A stretch of DNA of 64,000 bases from the NCBI RefSeq assembly GCF_030813915.1, contig NZ_JAUSUJ010000003.1:248001-312000 (forward strand), written 5' to 3'. Below are positions 37,810 to 46,536 of the stretch, one piece after another. The position numbers and the translations under genes were made by a program. Every line of letters starts with the position of its first letter. Position 1 is the first letter of the stretch. Under the pieces are notes generated by a model. It made no database searches, had not been told where the DNA came from, and saw only the letters and a program-made list of their open reading frames with translations. This stretch comes from Rhodoplanes tepidamans. GTDB taxonomy: Bacteria; Pseudomonadota; Alphaproteobacteria; Rhizobiales; Xanthobacteraceae.

Positions 37810-40800
37810 GTGGACGACGAGGGGGAGCACGACGGCGATGGCGCGCACGCACGCGGCGACGGTCCGCCGACCGTGGCGGCACCAGCCATGGCGACACCGG
37901 CCATGGCGACACCGATCGTGTCGGACCGGACCGTGACGGCCCGGACCGTGTCGACCGACCGCCACATCGCCGTGATCGGGCTCGCCGGGCGGTTCCCGGG
38001 GGCCGACGATGTCGACGCCCTGTGGGCGATGCTGAAGGCCGGGCGGAGCGGCCTCGTCGTGCTCGACGGGGACGGGAGCGAGGCCGCGACCGGGCCAGAC
38101 GCGACGCAGGATCGACCCGGACCCGTCGGCCGGCTGGTCCGCCGCGCCTTCCGGCTGCCGCATGCCGACTGCTTCGACGCGGCGTTCTTCGGCATCCCGG
38201 CCGCCGAGGCCGCCGCCATGGATCCGCAGCAGCGCGTCTTCCTCGAGGTCGCTTGGCACGCGCTGGAGCATGCCGGCCACGGCGACGCGGGCGGCCGCGG
38301 GGACGCCGGCCCGGTCGGCGTGTTCGCCGGCTGCGGCTTCAACGACCACGTCCTCAAGCATGTCGGGCCGCGGTCCTATCGCGACGGCGCCGCCGACTAC
38401 TTCGCCATGCTGCTCGGCAACGACAAGGACTTCCTGGCGTCGCGGGTCGCCTATCATCTCGGCCTGCAAGGACCGGCCGTGGTGGTGCAGAGCGCCTGCT
38501 CGAGCGCGCTGCTCGCCGTGCATGTCGCGGTCCAGTCGCTGCTCGCCGGCGAGACCGACATGGCGCTGGCCGGCGGCGCCTCGATCTGCCTCGACCTGGA
38601 GGACGGCTACGCGGCCGACGAGGGCGGCGCGCTGTCGCCGAGCGGGCGCATCGCGCCGTTCGGCCACGACGCCGACGGCATCGTCGGCGGAAACGGCGCC
38701 GCCGCCGTGGTGCTCAAGCGGCTCGCGGACGCCGAGCGCGACGGCGACACCATCCACGCCGTGATCGAGGCGACGGTCGCCAACAACGACGGCCGCCTGA
38801 AGGCCGGCTTCACCGCGCCGAGCGCCGCCGGCCAGGCCCGCGCGCTCGCCGAGGCGCTCGGACTGAGCGGCCGTGACGCCGGCGAGATCGGCTTCGTCGA
38901 GACCCACGGCACCGGGACGCCGCTCGGCGACCCGATCGAGCTGGAGGCGCTGACGCAGGTCTATGGCGGCGCCGCGACGCCCTGCCGGCTCGGCTCGATC
39001 AAGGCGAATGTCGGCCACCTCAACGCCGCCGCCGGCATCGCCGGGCTGATCGCGGCCGTGCTGGTGGTGCGCGACGGGGTGGTGCCGCCGCTGGCCGGCC
39101 ATCGCGGCACCGACCCGCGGCTCGGCCTCGCGGCGACGCGCTTCCGCATCGCCACGGCCCCCGAGACTTGGCGGCCCGAGGGTCCGCGGGTCGCCGCCGT
39201 CTCCTCGTTCGGCTTCGGCGGCACCAATGTGCACGCCATCGTCTCCGAGCCGCCGACGGCGCGCGAGCCGGCCGCGGTCGACGCGCCGCATTTGCTCGGC
39301 TGGTCGGCCCGGACGCCCGAGGACCTCGCCGCCCTCGATGCCGCGATGGCGGCGCACTGGACCGGACCTCTCGCGGGCGAGAGGCCGGACACCCTGGCCG
39401 ACCAGGCGGCGACGCTGGCCCTCGGCCGCCGCGCCTTCCCGCATCGCCATGCCGTCGTCGCCGCGAGCGCCGCGGAGGCCGGCCGCGCCGTCGCGACCGG
39501 CGCCGTGCTGGCGGCGCGCGTGCCGGGCGCCCGGCGCGATCCGGTCTTCCTGTTTCCCGGCCAGGGCAGCCAGTTCCCCGGCATGTGCGCGTGGCTCCAC
39601 GCGACCCACGCGCCGGCGCGGGAGATCATCGACGAAGCCGCCGCGCTGCTCGCCCCCACGCTCGGCTGCGACCTGCGATCGATCGTGTTCGGCGACGACG
39701 AGGCGGCGCTGCGCCGGACGCTCAACACCCAGCTCGCGCTGTTCGTCGTCTCCTATGCGCAGGCGCGGCCGCTGGTCGACGCCGGGCTGCGGCCGGCCGC
39801 CCTGCTCGGCCACAGCATCGGCGAGTACGTCGCCGCCTGCGTCGCCGGCGTGATGTCGTTCCGCGACGCGCTGACGCTGGTCGCGGCGCGCGGCCGGCTG
39901 GTCGCGTCGCTGCCGCCGGCCGCCATGCTGGCGGTCGGGCTGCCGGAGGGGGAGCTCGGGCCGCTGCTCGGCGAGGACCTGTCGATCGCCGTCGTCGCCG
40001 CGCCGGATCGCTGCGTCGTGGCCGGCGACGGCGAGGCGATCGCGCGGCTCGAAACGGCGCTTTCGGCGCGCGACGTGCCGGCGAGCCGGCTGCGTGTCTC
40101 GCACGCCTTCCACTCGCACCGGCTGGAGCCGATCCTCGACCGCTTCGCCGAGGCTTTGGCCACGATCCGGCTCGCCCGGCCCACGATCCCGCTGGTGAGC
40201 AACGCGAGCGGGGCGCTCGCCGACCCCGACGCGGTGGCGACGCCCGACTATTGGGTGCGGCACCTGCGCGCCCCGGTGCGGCTGCACGACGGCTTCTCCA
40301 GCCTCGCGAGCGCCGTCCCGGACGCGCTGGCGCTGGAGCTCGGCCCCGGCGCGACGCTCTGCGGGCTCGCCCGCAAATGCGGCGCCGCCGCGCTCGCCGA
40401 CGCGACCCCGACCATGCGGAGCGCGGCGACGCAGCGGGCCGACTTCCTCGCCGCCATGGGCAAGGCCTGGGTCGAGGGCTGCGCGGTGGCGCCGGAGCTG
40501 CGCCTGGGCGGCCCGCCGCGCCGCCGCGTGCCGCTGCCGCTCTACCCGTTCCGCCGCACGCCGCATCGCCTGCCGCTGCTCGCCGCGGCCGGCGGCCCGG
40601 CGGTCGACGCTCTTGCTCCAGACGCCGCGTCACCACGCCGGCCGCCCGAAAAATGGTGCCACGTCCCGGTGTGGAGCCAGCATCCGGGGCCGTTCACGAA
40701 CGCCCCGCCGTGGCCCGAGGACGCCGTCTGGTTCCTGCCCGACGGGCTGTCGCCGCCGACCGGCGCCGGCGGCACCGTGGTCCGGCCCGGCCGCGAGTTC

Positions 40801-42441
40801 CGCCGCCTCGCCGACGGTTCGTTCCGGGTCCGCCCGGACGCCGCCGCCGATCATCGCGCCCTCGTCGACGCGCTCGCGCCGCGCGGCGCCCGGCTCGGCA
40901 CGATCCTGCACGCCTGGCTGCTCGACGACACCCCGACCGGCCCGCGCGAGCGCCGGGCGCTCGGCTACGGCAGTCTGGTGCGGCTCGCCCAGGCGATCGA
41001 TGCCAAGCGAACGAACGACATCGTCGGCCCGCTGGTGCTGATGACGCGGCGCCTCGCCGCGATCCAGGCGGGCGAGCCGGACGAGCCCGTCCAGGCGGCG
41101 GCGCTCGGCGCCCTGCACAGCATCGCGGTCGAGCTGGCCGTGCGGACCGCCTGGCTCGACGTCGATGCCCTGCCCGACCCGACGCTGCTGCGCCACCTGC
41201 TCGCCACCCGGCCGGACGGCGCCCGGCCCGTCGCGCTGGCGGTCCGTCAGGGCCGCGCCTGGCGGCGCAGCCTCGCGCCGGTGACGCTCGCCGCGGCCGG
41301 CCCGCCGGCGCCCGGCGGCACCTGGCTGGTGATCGGCGGGCTCGGCGGCATCGGATCGGTGCTGCTGCCGGCGCTCGCCGGACCGGGAAGCCGGATCGTG
41401 GTGGTCGGCCGCTCGATCGACCCGGACGTGGTCGCGACGCCGGCGCGCCACCCGGTCCTGAAAGCGTGCCTCGATCGCGGCGCGCGGGTCACGGCCTGGC
41501 GCGGCGACGCCGCCGACCGCGCCCTGCTCGGCCGCGTCGCCGCCGACCTCGCGGCGCAGCCCGGCCGGCTCGACGGCGTCTTCCAGCTCGCCGGCCTCTA
41601 CGTCAACCAGACGCTGGCCGACCTCTCGCTCGCTGAGACGGACAGCAATTTTCGGGCGAAGATCGAGGCGACGCTGATGCTGCGCGACGTCCTCGCGCCG
41701 CTGCGGCCGGGCTTCCTGGCGCTGTTCTCCTCGATCACGGCGGAGATCTCGGGCGTCGGCGTCGCCGATTACGCGGCCGCCAACCGGGGGCTCGACGCGA
41801 TCGCCGCGGCGGAGCCGCAGCCGTTCCCGATCGTCTCGATCGCCTGGGACGCGTGGCGCGACGTCGGCGCGCTCGGCCGGGCGCTGGCCGGCACCGACGA
41901 CTCCGGCCTGTTCGCCCGCGACATCGCCCGCGCGATCACGCCGTCCGAAGGGCTCGACACGCTGTGGCGCATCCTGACGAGCGGGCTGCGCAGGGTGCTG
42001 GTCTGCACCGGCGACATCGACGCCCGCCGCCGCGAGATCGACGCGCTCGCGGCCCGCCGCGACGCGCCGATCGTCCTGCCGTCGGACGGCGGCGCGGCCG
42101 GCGCCGCCGCGCCGCCGTCCGACGGCAGCCCGCTGGAGCGGGCGCTCTGCCTGATCTTCGCCCAGGCCCTGGGCGAGCCGGCGGTGCGGCCGGCCGACGA
42201 CTTCCTCGCGCTGGGCGGCGACTCGCTCGCCGCGGTGCGGCTGCTGTCGCGGCTGCGCCGCACCTTCCAGACCGAGCTGAGCCTGCCCGACTTCGTCGCG
42301 CACCGCTCGCCCGCGGCGCTGGCCGGCCTTCTCGCCGACCGCCCCGACATCGAGCGCACCGCCGCGGCGCTGCTGCATCTCCACGCGCTGTCGGCCGGCG
42401 AGCGCCGAGACCTCGCCCGCCGGCTGGCGTGCCCGACCTGA
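37810..42441 (+). CDS. PKS2: KS-AT(malonyl)-KR-ACP
   Basis: About 1,543 residues if the GTG at 37810 is used. Neither it nor the ATGs at 37888 and 37903 has a good ribosome site, so the start is uncertain; the conserved KS begins near 37962 (HIAVIGLAGRFPG). Numbered from 37810: KS Cys230 (VQSACSSAL) with HGTGTPLGD and KANVGHLNAAAG; AT Ser669 in GHSIGEYVAA and HAFH at 765-768, the malonyl-CoA motif; KR with GGLGGIG loop and Tyr1321 in VADYAAAN, so apparently active; ACP Ser1472 in LGGDSL. The tail (LHALSAGERRDLARRL) is helical and may dock with a TubC-type domain. There is no methyltransferase, unlike HMWP1. NRPS3 follows after 12 bases, so the expected step is malonyl extension and ketoreduction before cysteine addition. 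Confidence 0.93.
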   Translation: MDDEGEHDGDGAHARGDGPPTVAAPAMATPAMATPIVSDRTVTARTVSTDRHIAVIGLAGRFPGADDVDALWAMLKAGRSGLVVLDGDGSEAATGPDATQDRPGPVGRLVRRAFRLPHADCFDAAFFGIPAAEAAAMDPQQRVFLEVAWHALEHAGHGDAGGRGDAGPVGVFAGCGFNDHVLKHVGPRSYRDGAADYFAMLLGNDKDFLASRVAYHLGLQGPAVVVQSACSSALLAVHVAVQSLLAGETDMALAGGASICLDLEDGYAADEGGALSPSGRIAPFGHDADGIVGGNGAAAVVLKRLADAERDGDTIHAVIEATVANNDGRLKAGFTAPSAAGQARALAEALGLSGRDAGEIGFVETHGTGTPLGDPIELEALTQVYGGAATPCRLGSIKANVGHLNAAAGIAGLIAAVLVVRDGVVPPLAGHRGTDPRLGLAATRFRIATAPETWRPEGPRVAAVSSFGFGGTNVHAIVSEPPTAREPAAVDAPHLLGWSARTPEDLAALDAAMAAHWTGPLAGERPDTLADQAATLALGRRAFPHRHAVVAASAAEAGRAVATGAVLAARVPGARRDPVFLFPGQGSQFPGMCAWLHATHAPAREIIDEAAALLAPTLGCDLRSIVFGDDEAALRRTLNTQLALFVVSYAQARPLVDAGLRPAALLGHSIGEYVAACVAGVMSFRDALTLVAARGRLVASLPPAAMLAVGLPEGELGPLLGEDLSIAVVAAPDRCVVAGDGEAIARLETALSARDVPASRLRVSHAFHSHRLEPILDRFAEALATIRLARPTIPLVSNASGALADPDAVATPDYWVRHLRAPVRLHDGFSSLASAVPDALALELGPGATLCGLARKCGAAALADATPTMRSAATQRADFLAAMGKAWVEGCAVAPELRLGGPPRRRVPLPLYPFRRTPHRLPLLAAAGGPAVDALAPDAASPRRPPEKWCHVPVWSQHPGPFTNAPPWPEDAVWFLPDGLSPPTGAGGTVVRPGREFRRLADGSFRVRPDAAADHRALVDALAPRGARLGTILHAWLLDDTPTGPRERRALGYGSLVRLAQAIDAKRTNDIVGPLVLMTRRLAAIQAGEPDEPVQAAALGALHSIAVELAVRTAWLDVDALPDPTLLRHLLATRPDGARPVALAVRQGRAWRRSLAPVTLAAAGPPAPGGTWLVIGGLGGIGSVLLPALAGPGSRIVVVGRSIDPDVVATPARHPVLKACLDRGARVTAWRGDAADRALLGRVAADLAAQPGRLDGVFQLAGLYVNQTLADLSLAETDSNFRAKIEATLMLRDVLAPLRPGFLALFSSITAEISGVGVADYAAANRGLDAIAAAEPQPFPIVSIAWDAWRDVGALGRALAGTDDSGLFARDIARAITPSEGLDTLWRILTSGLRRVLVCTGDIDARRREIDALAARRDAPIVLPSDGGAAGAAAPPSDGSPLERALCLIFAQALGEPAVRPADDFLALGGDSLAAVRLLSRLRRTFQTELSLPDFVAHRSPAALAGLLADRPDIERTAAALLHLHALSAGERRDLARRLACPT

Positions 42442-42453
42442 CACGAGGCTGCC

Positions 42454-45400
42454 ATGACGCTCTCGACGACCGACCCGACCGGCTTCGACAGCGCCCTGCT
42501 GGAGCGCCTGCTGCGACTCGACGGCACGGTCGGACCACCGGGCACCGCGGCGGACGCCGCGGCGTCGATCGTCGCCGATCCGGCCCGCGAGGCGGCGCCG
42601 TTCCCGCTCACCGAGATCCAGCGCAGCTACCTGATCGGGCGTGATCCCTCGCTGCCGCTCGGCGGCACCTCCTGCCAAGTCTATTACGAGATCGACTGCG
42701 ACGCGCTCGACATCGACCGCTACGCGAGCGCGTGGAACCGGACGATCGCGCGCCACGGCATGCTGCGCGCCGTGATCGAGGACGCGACGCGCCAGCGCAT
42801 CCTGCCCGCCGTGCCGCCGCTGGTGCCGCCCGTGCACGACCTGCGCGACGCCGCCGATCCCGAGGCGATGCTGGAGCCGATCCGCACCCGGCTCGCCGGC
42901 GAGACGCGGCCGCACGACGCGTGGCCGCTGTTCGCCGTCGAGATCTCGCTGCTGCCCGACGGCCACCGGCGCGTCCACGTCGCCATGGACATGCTGATCT
43001 GCGACCAGCAGAGCTTCTTGCGCATCCTCGACGACGTCGCGACCCTCTACGCCGATCCCGACACCGTGCTGCCGCCGATCGGCCTGTCGTTCCGCGACTA
43101 CGTGCTGCAGGTCCGCGACGAGCCGGAGGCGCAGGCGCGCGACCGCGGCTACTGGCGGGCGAAGCGCGACACGCTGCCGGACGCGCCGGCGCTGCCGCTC
43201 GCCGGCCCGCTCGGCGCGGTGCCGACCCCGCCGGCGTTCGAGACGCTCGACGCCGAGATCGACCCGGCCCGCTGGAGCCGGCTCCAGGCGCTCGCCGGCC
43301 GGCTCGCGGTGACGCCGTCGGTGCTGCTGCTCGCGGTGTTCGGCGAGGTTTTGGCACGCTTCTCGGACGCGCCGCGCTTCTGCCTGAACACCACCATGTA
43401 CGACCGCCGCCCGTTGCATCCCGACGTCGACGCCCTGGTCGGCGACTTCACCTCGACCATGCTGTTCGAGATGGAGGTGCAGCCGGGCGAGACGTGGCGG
43501 GGGCTGATCGAGCGGCTGCAGCGCGACCTCTGGCGCGACATGGAGCACCGCGCCTGCAGCGGGCTCGCGATGGCGGCCGACCTCGCGCGGTATCGCGGCC
43601 GGCTCGACGGCGTGCCGATGCCGGTGGTGTTCACCAGCACGCTGACCCAGAACGACACCCGCCTGCTCGGCCGGGCCAGGGCGCAACCGGGCCGCCAGAT
43701 CTGCGTGCGCAGCCGCACCCCGCAGGTGATCCTCGACAACCAGATGATCGAGTGGGAGGGCGCGCTGCGGCTGCGCTGGGACGTGGTGCCGGCCGCCTTC
43801 GCCGGTCCGGTGCCGGCTCGCCTGCTCGCCGCCATGATGGACCACCTCGCCGCGCTCGCCGACGATCCCGGCCTGATCGACGCGCCGCCGGCGCGGCCCG
43901 ACCCGAGCGCCGCCGACCTGGTGCCGCCGCTGGTCGCGCCGGCGCCCGCCACGCGACTGCACGACCTCTGGCTCGACCGCCTGCCCGCCGCCGCGGCCCG
44001 CCCCGCCGTCGCCACCGCCTCCGGCACCGTGACGCACGGCGAACTCGCCGCCCGGGTCGCCGGCATCGCCGACCTGCTGCGCCGGCACGGCGTCCGGCCG
44101 GGCGAGCCGGTGGCCCTGCTCGGCGTCAAGGGCGTCGACCAGATCGCCGCCTGCCTCGCCGTCGCGATCGCCGGCGGCGCCTATGTGCCGATCGACGCCG
44201 CGCAGCCGGCGGCCCGCCAGTCGGCCATCCTGGCCGACCTCGCGCCGCGCCTCACGCTCGCCGCCGGAGCCCGGCCGCCGGACAGCTTCGCCGGCACCGT
44301 GATCGACGTGGCGACGGTGCCGCCGGGCGACACCGAAGACCTGACCGGCCACGCCGGTGCTTCGGCGGACCACCTCGCCTACGTGATCTACACGTCCGGC
44401 TCGACCGGCGCGCCGAAGGGCGTCGCGGTCTCGCACGCCGCCGCCGTGAACACCGTGCTGGACGTGAACGCCCGCTTCGGCCTCGGCATGGGCGACGTGG
44501 TGCTCGGCCTGTCGGCGCTGCATTTCGACCTGTCGGTGCACGACGTGTTCGGCGTGCTCGGCGCCGGCGGCTGCCTGGTGCTGCCCGACGCGGCCGAGCA
44601 GCGCAATCCGAGCCATTGGCTGGCGCTGTGCCGGCAGCACGGCGTGACCGTGTGGAACACGGTGCCGAGCCTGTTCGGGTTGTTCGTCGAGACCTGCGCG
44701 CTGGCGCCCGCCGCCAGCCGGAGCCTGGCGCTGCGCACCGCGCTGCTGAGCGGCGACTGGATCCCGGTCGACCTGCCCGGCAGGGCGCGGGCGCTGTGGC
44801 CGAACCTTGAAATGATCAGCCTCGGCGGCGCCACCGAGGCGGCGATCTGGTCGATCTTCCATCGCATCGAGACGGTCGATCCGGCCTGGACCAGCATCCC
44901 CTACGGCCGGGCCCTCGGCGGCCAGCAGGTGTTCGTGCTGGACGAGGGGCTGGCGATCGCGCCGCCCGGAAAGACCGGCGAGCTGTTCGTCGCCGGCCGC
45001 GGCCTCGCCTGCGGCTACTACGGCGACGGCGAGCGGACCGCGGCGCAGTTCCTCGCGCATCCGCGCACCGGACTGCGGCTCTACCGCACCGGCGATCTCG
45101 GCCGCTACCGCGAGGACGGGACGATCGAGTTCCTCGGCCGCCGCGACGAGCAGGTGAAGATCGACGGCCACCGGGTCGAGACCGGCGAGGTGGTGGCGGC
45201 GCTGCGCGCCCATCCGGCGGTGCGCGAGGCGGTCGTTCTCGCCACCGAGGGCCGCGCGCATCGGCGCCTCGTCGCCCATGTCGAGGCCGACGACGTCGCC
45301 TTCGTCGAGCTCGACCGCTGGCTGCGCAGCCGCCTGCCGGACCATTTCGTGCCGGCGCGCTGGTCCAGGGTGACGCGCTGGCCGCTGACCGCGAACGGCA

Positions 45401-46536
45401 AGGTCGACCGCGCCGCGCTCCGCCGCGCCGAGACGGTGCCGGCACAGCCGGACGCAGCCGCCGGCGTCGCCCCGCCCGCCGCCGCGGCGGACCCGATCGA
45501 CGACAGCCCCGCGATGGCGACGGTGCTGGCCATGGTCCGGGACATCCTCGGCGGGCCGGCCCCGACGGCGGACGACTCGCTGGTCGCACTCGGCGCCTCG
45601 TCGGTCGACCTGATCACGCTGGCGACCCGGATCGAGGCGGCGACCGGCACCCGGCCGCCGCTGCCGCGGCTCGCCGCGGCGGCGCAGCTGCGCGACCTCG
45701 CCGCGCTGGTCGCCGAGCTCGGCGGCACCGGCACCGGCGCCGAGGCGGGCCGGCCGCCGGCGCGGGCCGCCTGGTCGGCGGCCGAGCGGCGGCTCGACGA
45801 CTATGTCGCGAAGCGCCCGCCGATCCTCGACGCCGAGGCGCGCCGCCTGTTCAAGCGGAGCCTGCGCCGGTGGCGACCGGCCGGCGAGGCGATCGACCTC
45901 GCGGCGGCGCCGATCGACGACCTGATCCTCGCGCGGCGGAGCTGGCGGGCCTTCGACCGGGCGCCGTTCGCGCGCGACAGGCTCGCCGCGACGCTCGCCG
46001 TGCTGCGCGAGGCCGAGGTGGCGGGCCAGCCGCGCCGGGCCTATGCGTCCGCCGGCGGCCGGTACCCGCTCGAGACGCATGTGTGGATCGCGCCCGGCCG
46101 CGTCGCCGGGCTGGCGGCCGGCGCGTGGTGGTACGATCCGCAGAGCCACCGGCTGGTGCATCGCGTGGCGGCGCCCTGTCCGCCGATCGCCACGCCCGGC
46201 AATGCCGGCTGGCTCGACGGCGCCGCCTTCGTCCTCTGCTTCGCGCTCGCCCTCGACGTCGTCGCACCACTCTACGATCGGGCCAGCCTCGCCTTCGGGC
46301 TGATCGAGTGCGGCGCCGTCTGCCAGCTCCTGGAGACGGCGGCGATGGAGAACGGCCTCGGCCTCTGCCAGGTCGGCGACGCGCCGCTGGAGACTCTGCA
46401 CGCCGCGCTGCGGCTCGGCCCCGACCAGCCCTGCCTGCACGTCGCCGCCGGCGGCGCCATCGCGGCCGCCGATCTCGCGGCGTGGCGGGCCGCGCCGGTC
46501 GGATCGGTGGCGCCGACCCTGGAGGGCAGCCTGTGA
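42454..46536 (+). CDS. NRPS3: cyclization-adenylation(Cys)-PCP-oxidase (thiazole-forming)
   Basis: 1,360 residues. The cyclization domain (about 45-490) has Asp179-Asp184-Ser187 in DMLICDQQS, VGDFTS, PVVFTST and SRTPQVILD (Arg replaces the usual Gln). The adenylation domain (about 515-965) has YTSGSTGAPKG and pocket D-L-H-N-L-S-L-I-W plus Lys, a cysteine-type code with His at the third position. PCP Ser1050 lies in LGASSVDL. The last ~250 residues are a nitroreductase/SagB-McbC-like FMN oxidase: ARRSWRAFDRAPF, ASAGGRYPLETHVWIAP, AGAWWYDP, and ECGAVCQLLETAAMENGLGLCQVG. In epothilone, bleomycin and similar synthases such a domain oxidises thiazoline to thiazole. The gene ends in a GTGA overlap with NRPS4. 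Placement of the oxidase after the PCP, rather than within the A domain, is a known variant. Confidence 0.93.
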   Translation: MTLSTTDPTGFDSALLERLLRLDGTVGPPGTAADAAASIVADPAREAAPFPLTEIQRSYLIGRDPSLPLGGTSCQVYYEIDCDALDIDRYASAWNRTIARHGMLRAVIEDATRQRILPAVPPLVPPVHDLRDAADPEAMLEPIRTRLAGETRPHDAWPLFAVEISLLPDGHRRVHVAMDMLICDQQSFLRILDDVATLYADPDTVLPPIGLSFRDYVLQVRDEPEAQARDRGYWRAKRDTLPDAPALPLAGPLGAVPTPPAFETLDAEIDPARWSRLQALAGRLAVTPSVLLLAVFGEVLARFSDAPRFCLNTTMYDRRPLHPDVDALVGDFTSTMLFEMEVQPGETWRGLIERLQRDLWRDMEHRACSGLAMAADLARYRGRLDGVPMPVVFTSTLTQNDTRLLGRARAQPGRQICVRSRTPQVILDNQMIEWEGALRLRWDVVPAAFAGPVPARLLAAMMDHLAALADDPGLIDAPPARPDPSAADLVPPLVAPAPATRLHDLWLDRLPAAAARPAVATASGTVTHGELAARVAGIADLLRRHGVRPGEPVALLGVKGVDQIAACLAVAIAGGAYVPIDAAQPAARQSAILADLAPRLTLAAGARPPDSFAGTVIDVATVPPGDTEDLTGHAGASADHLAYVIYTSGSTGAPKGVAVSHAAAVNTVLDVNARFGLGMGDVVLGLSALHFDLSVHDVFGVLGAGGCLVLPDAAEQRNPSHWLALCRQHGVTVWNTVPSLFGLFVETCALAPAASRSLALRTALLSGDWIPVDLPGRARALWPNLEMISLGGATEAAIWSIFHRIETVDPAWTSIPYGRALGGQQVFVLDEGLAIAPPGKTGELFVAGRGLACGYYGDGERTAAQFLAHPRTGLRLYRTGDLGRYREDGTIEFLGRRDEQVKIDGHRVETGEVVAALRAHPAVREAVVLATEGRAHRRLVAHVEADDVAFVELDRWLRSRLPDHFVPARWSRVTRWPLTANGKVDRAALRRAETVPAQPDAAAGVAPPAAAADPIDDSPAMATVLAMVRDILGGPAPTADDSLVALGASSVDLITLATRIEAATGTRPPLPRLAAAAQLRDLAALVAELGGTGTGAEAGRPPARAAWSAAERRLDDYVAKRPPILDAEARRLFKRSLRRWRPAGEAIDLAAAPIDDLILARRSWRAFDRAPFARDRLAATLAVLREAEVAGQPRRAYASAGGRYPLETHVWIAPGRVAGLAAGAWWYDPQSHRLVHRVAAPCPPIATPGNAGWLDGAAFVLCFALALDVVAPLYDRASLAFGLIECGAVCQLLETAAMENGLGLCQVGDAPLETLHAALRLGPDQPCLHVAAGGAIAAADLAAWRAAPVGSVAPTLEGSL

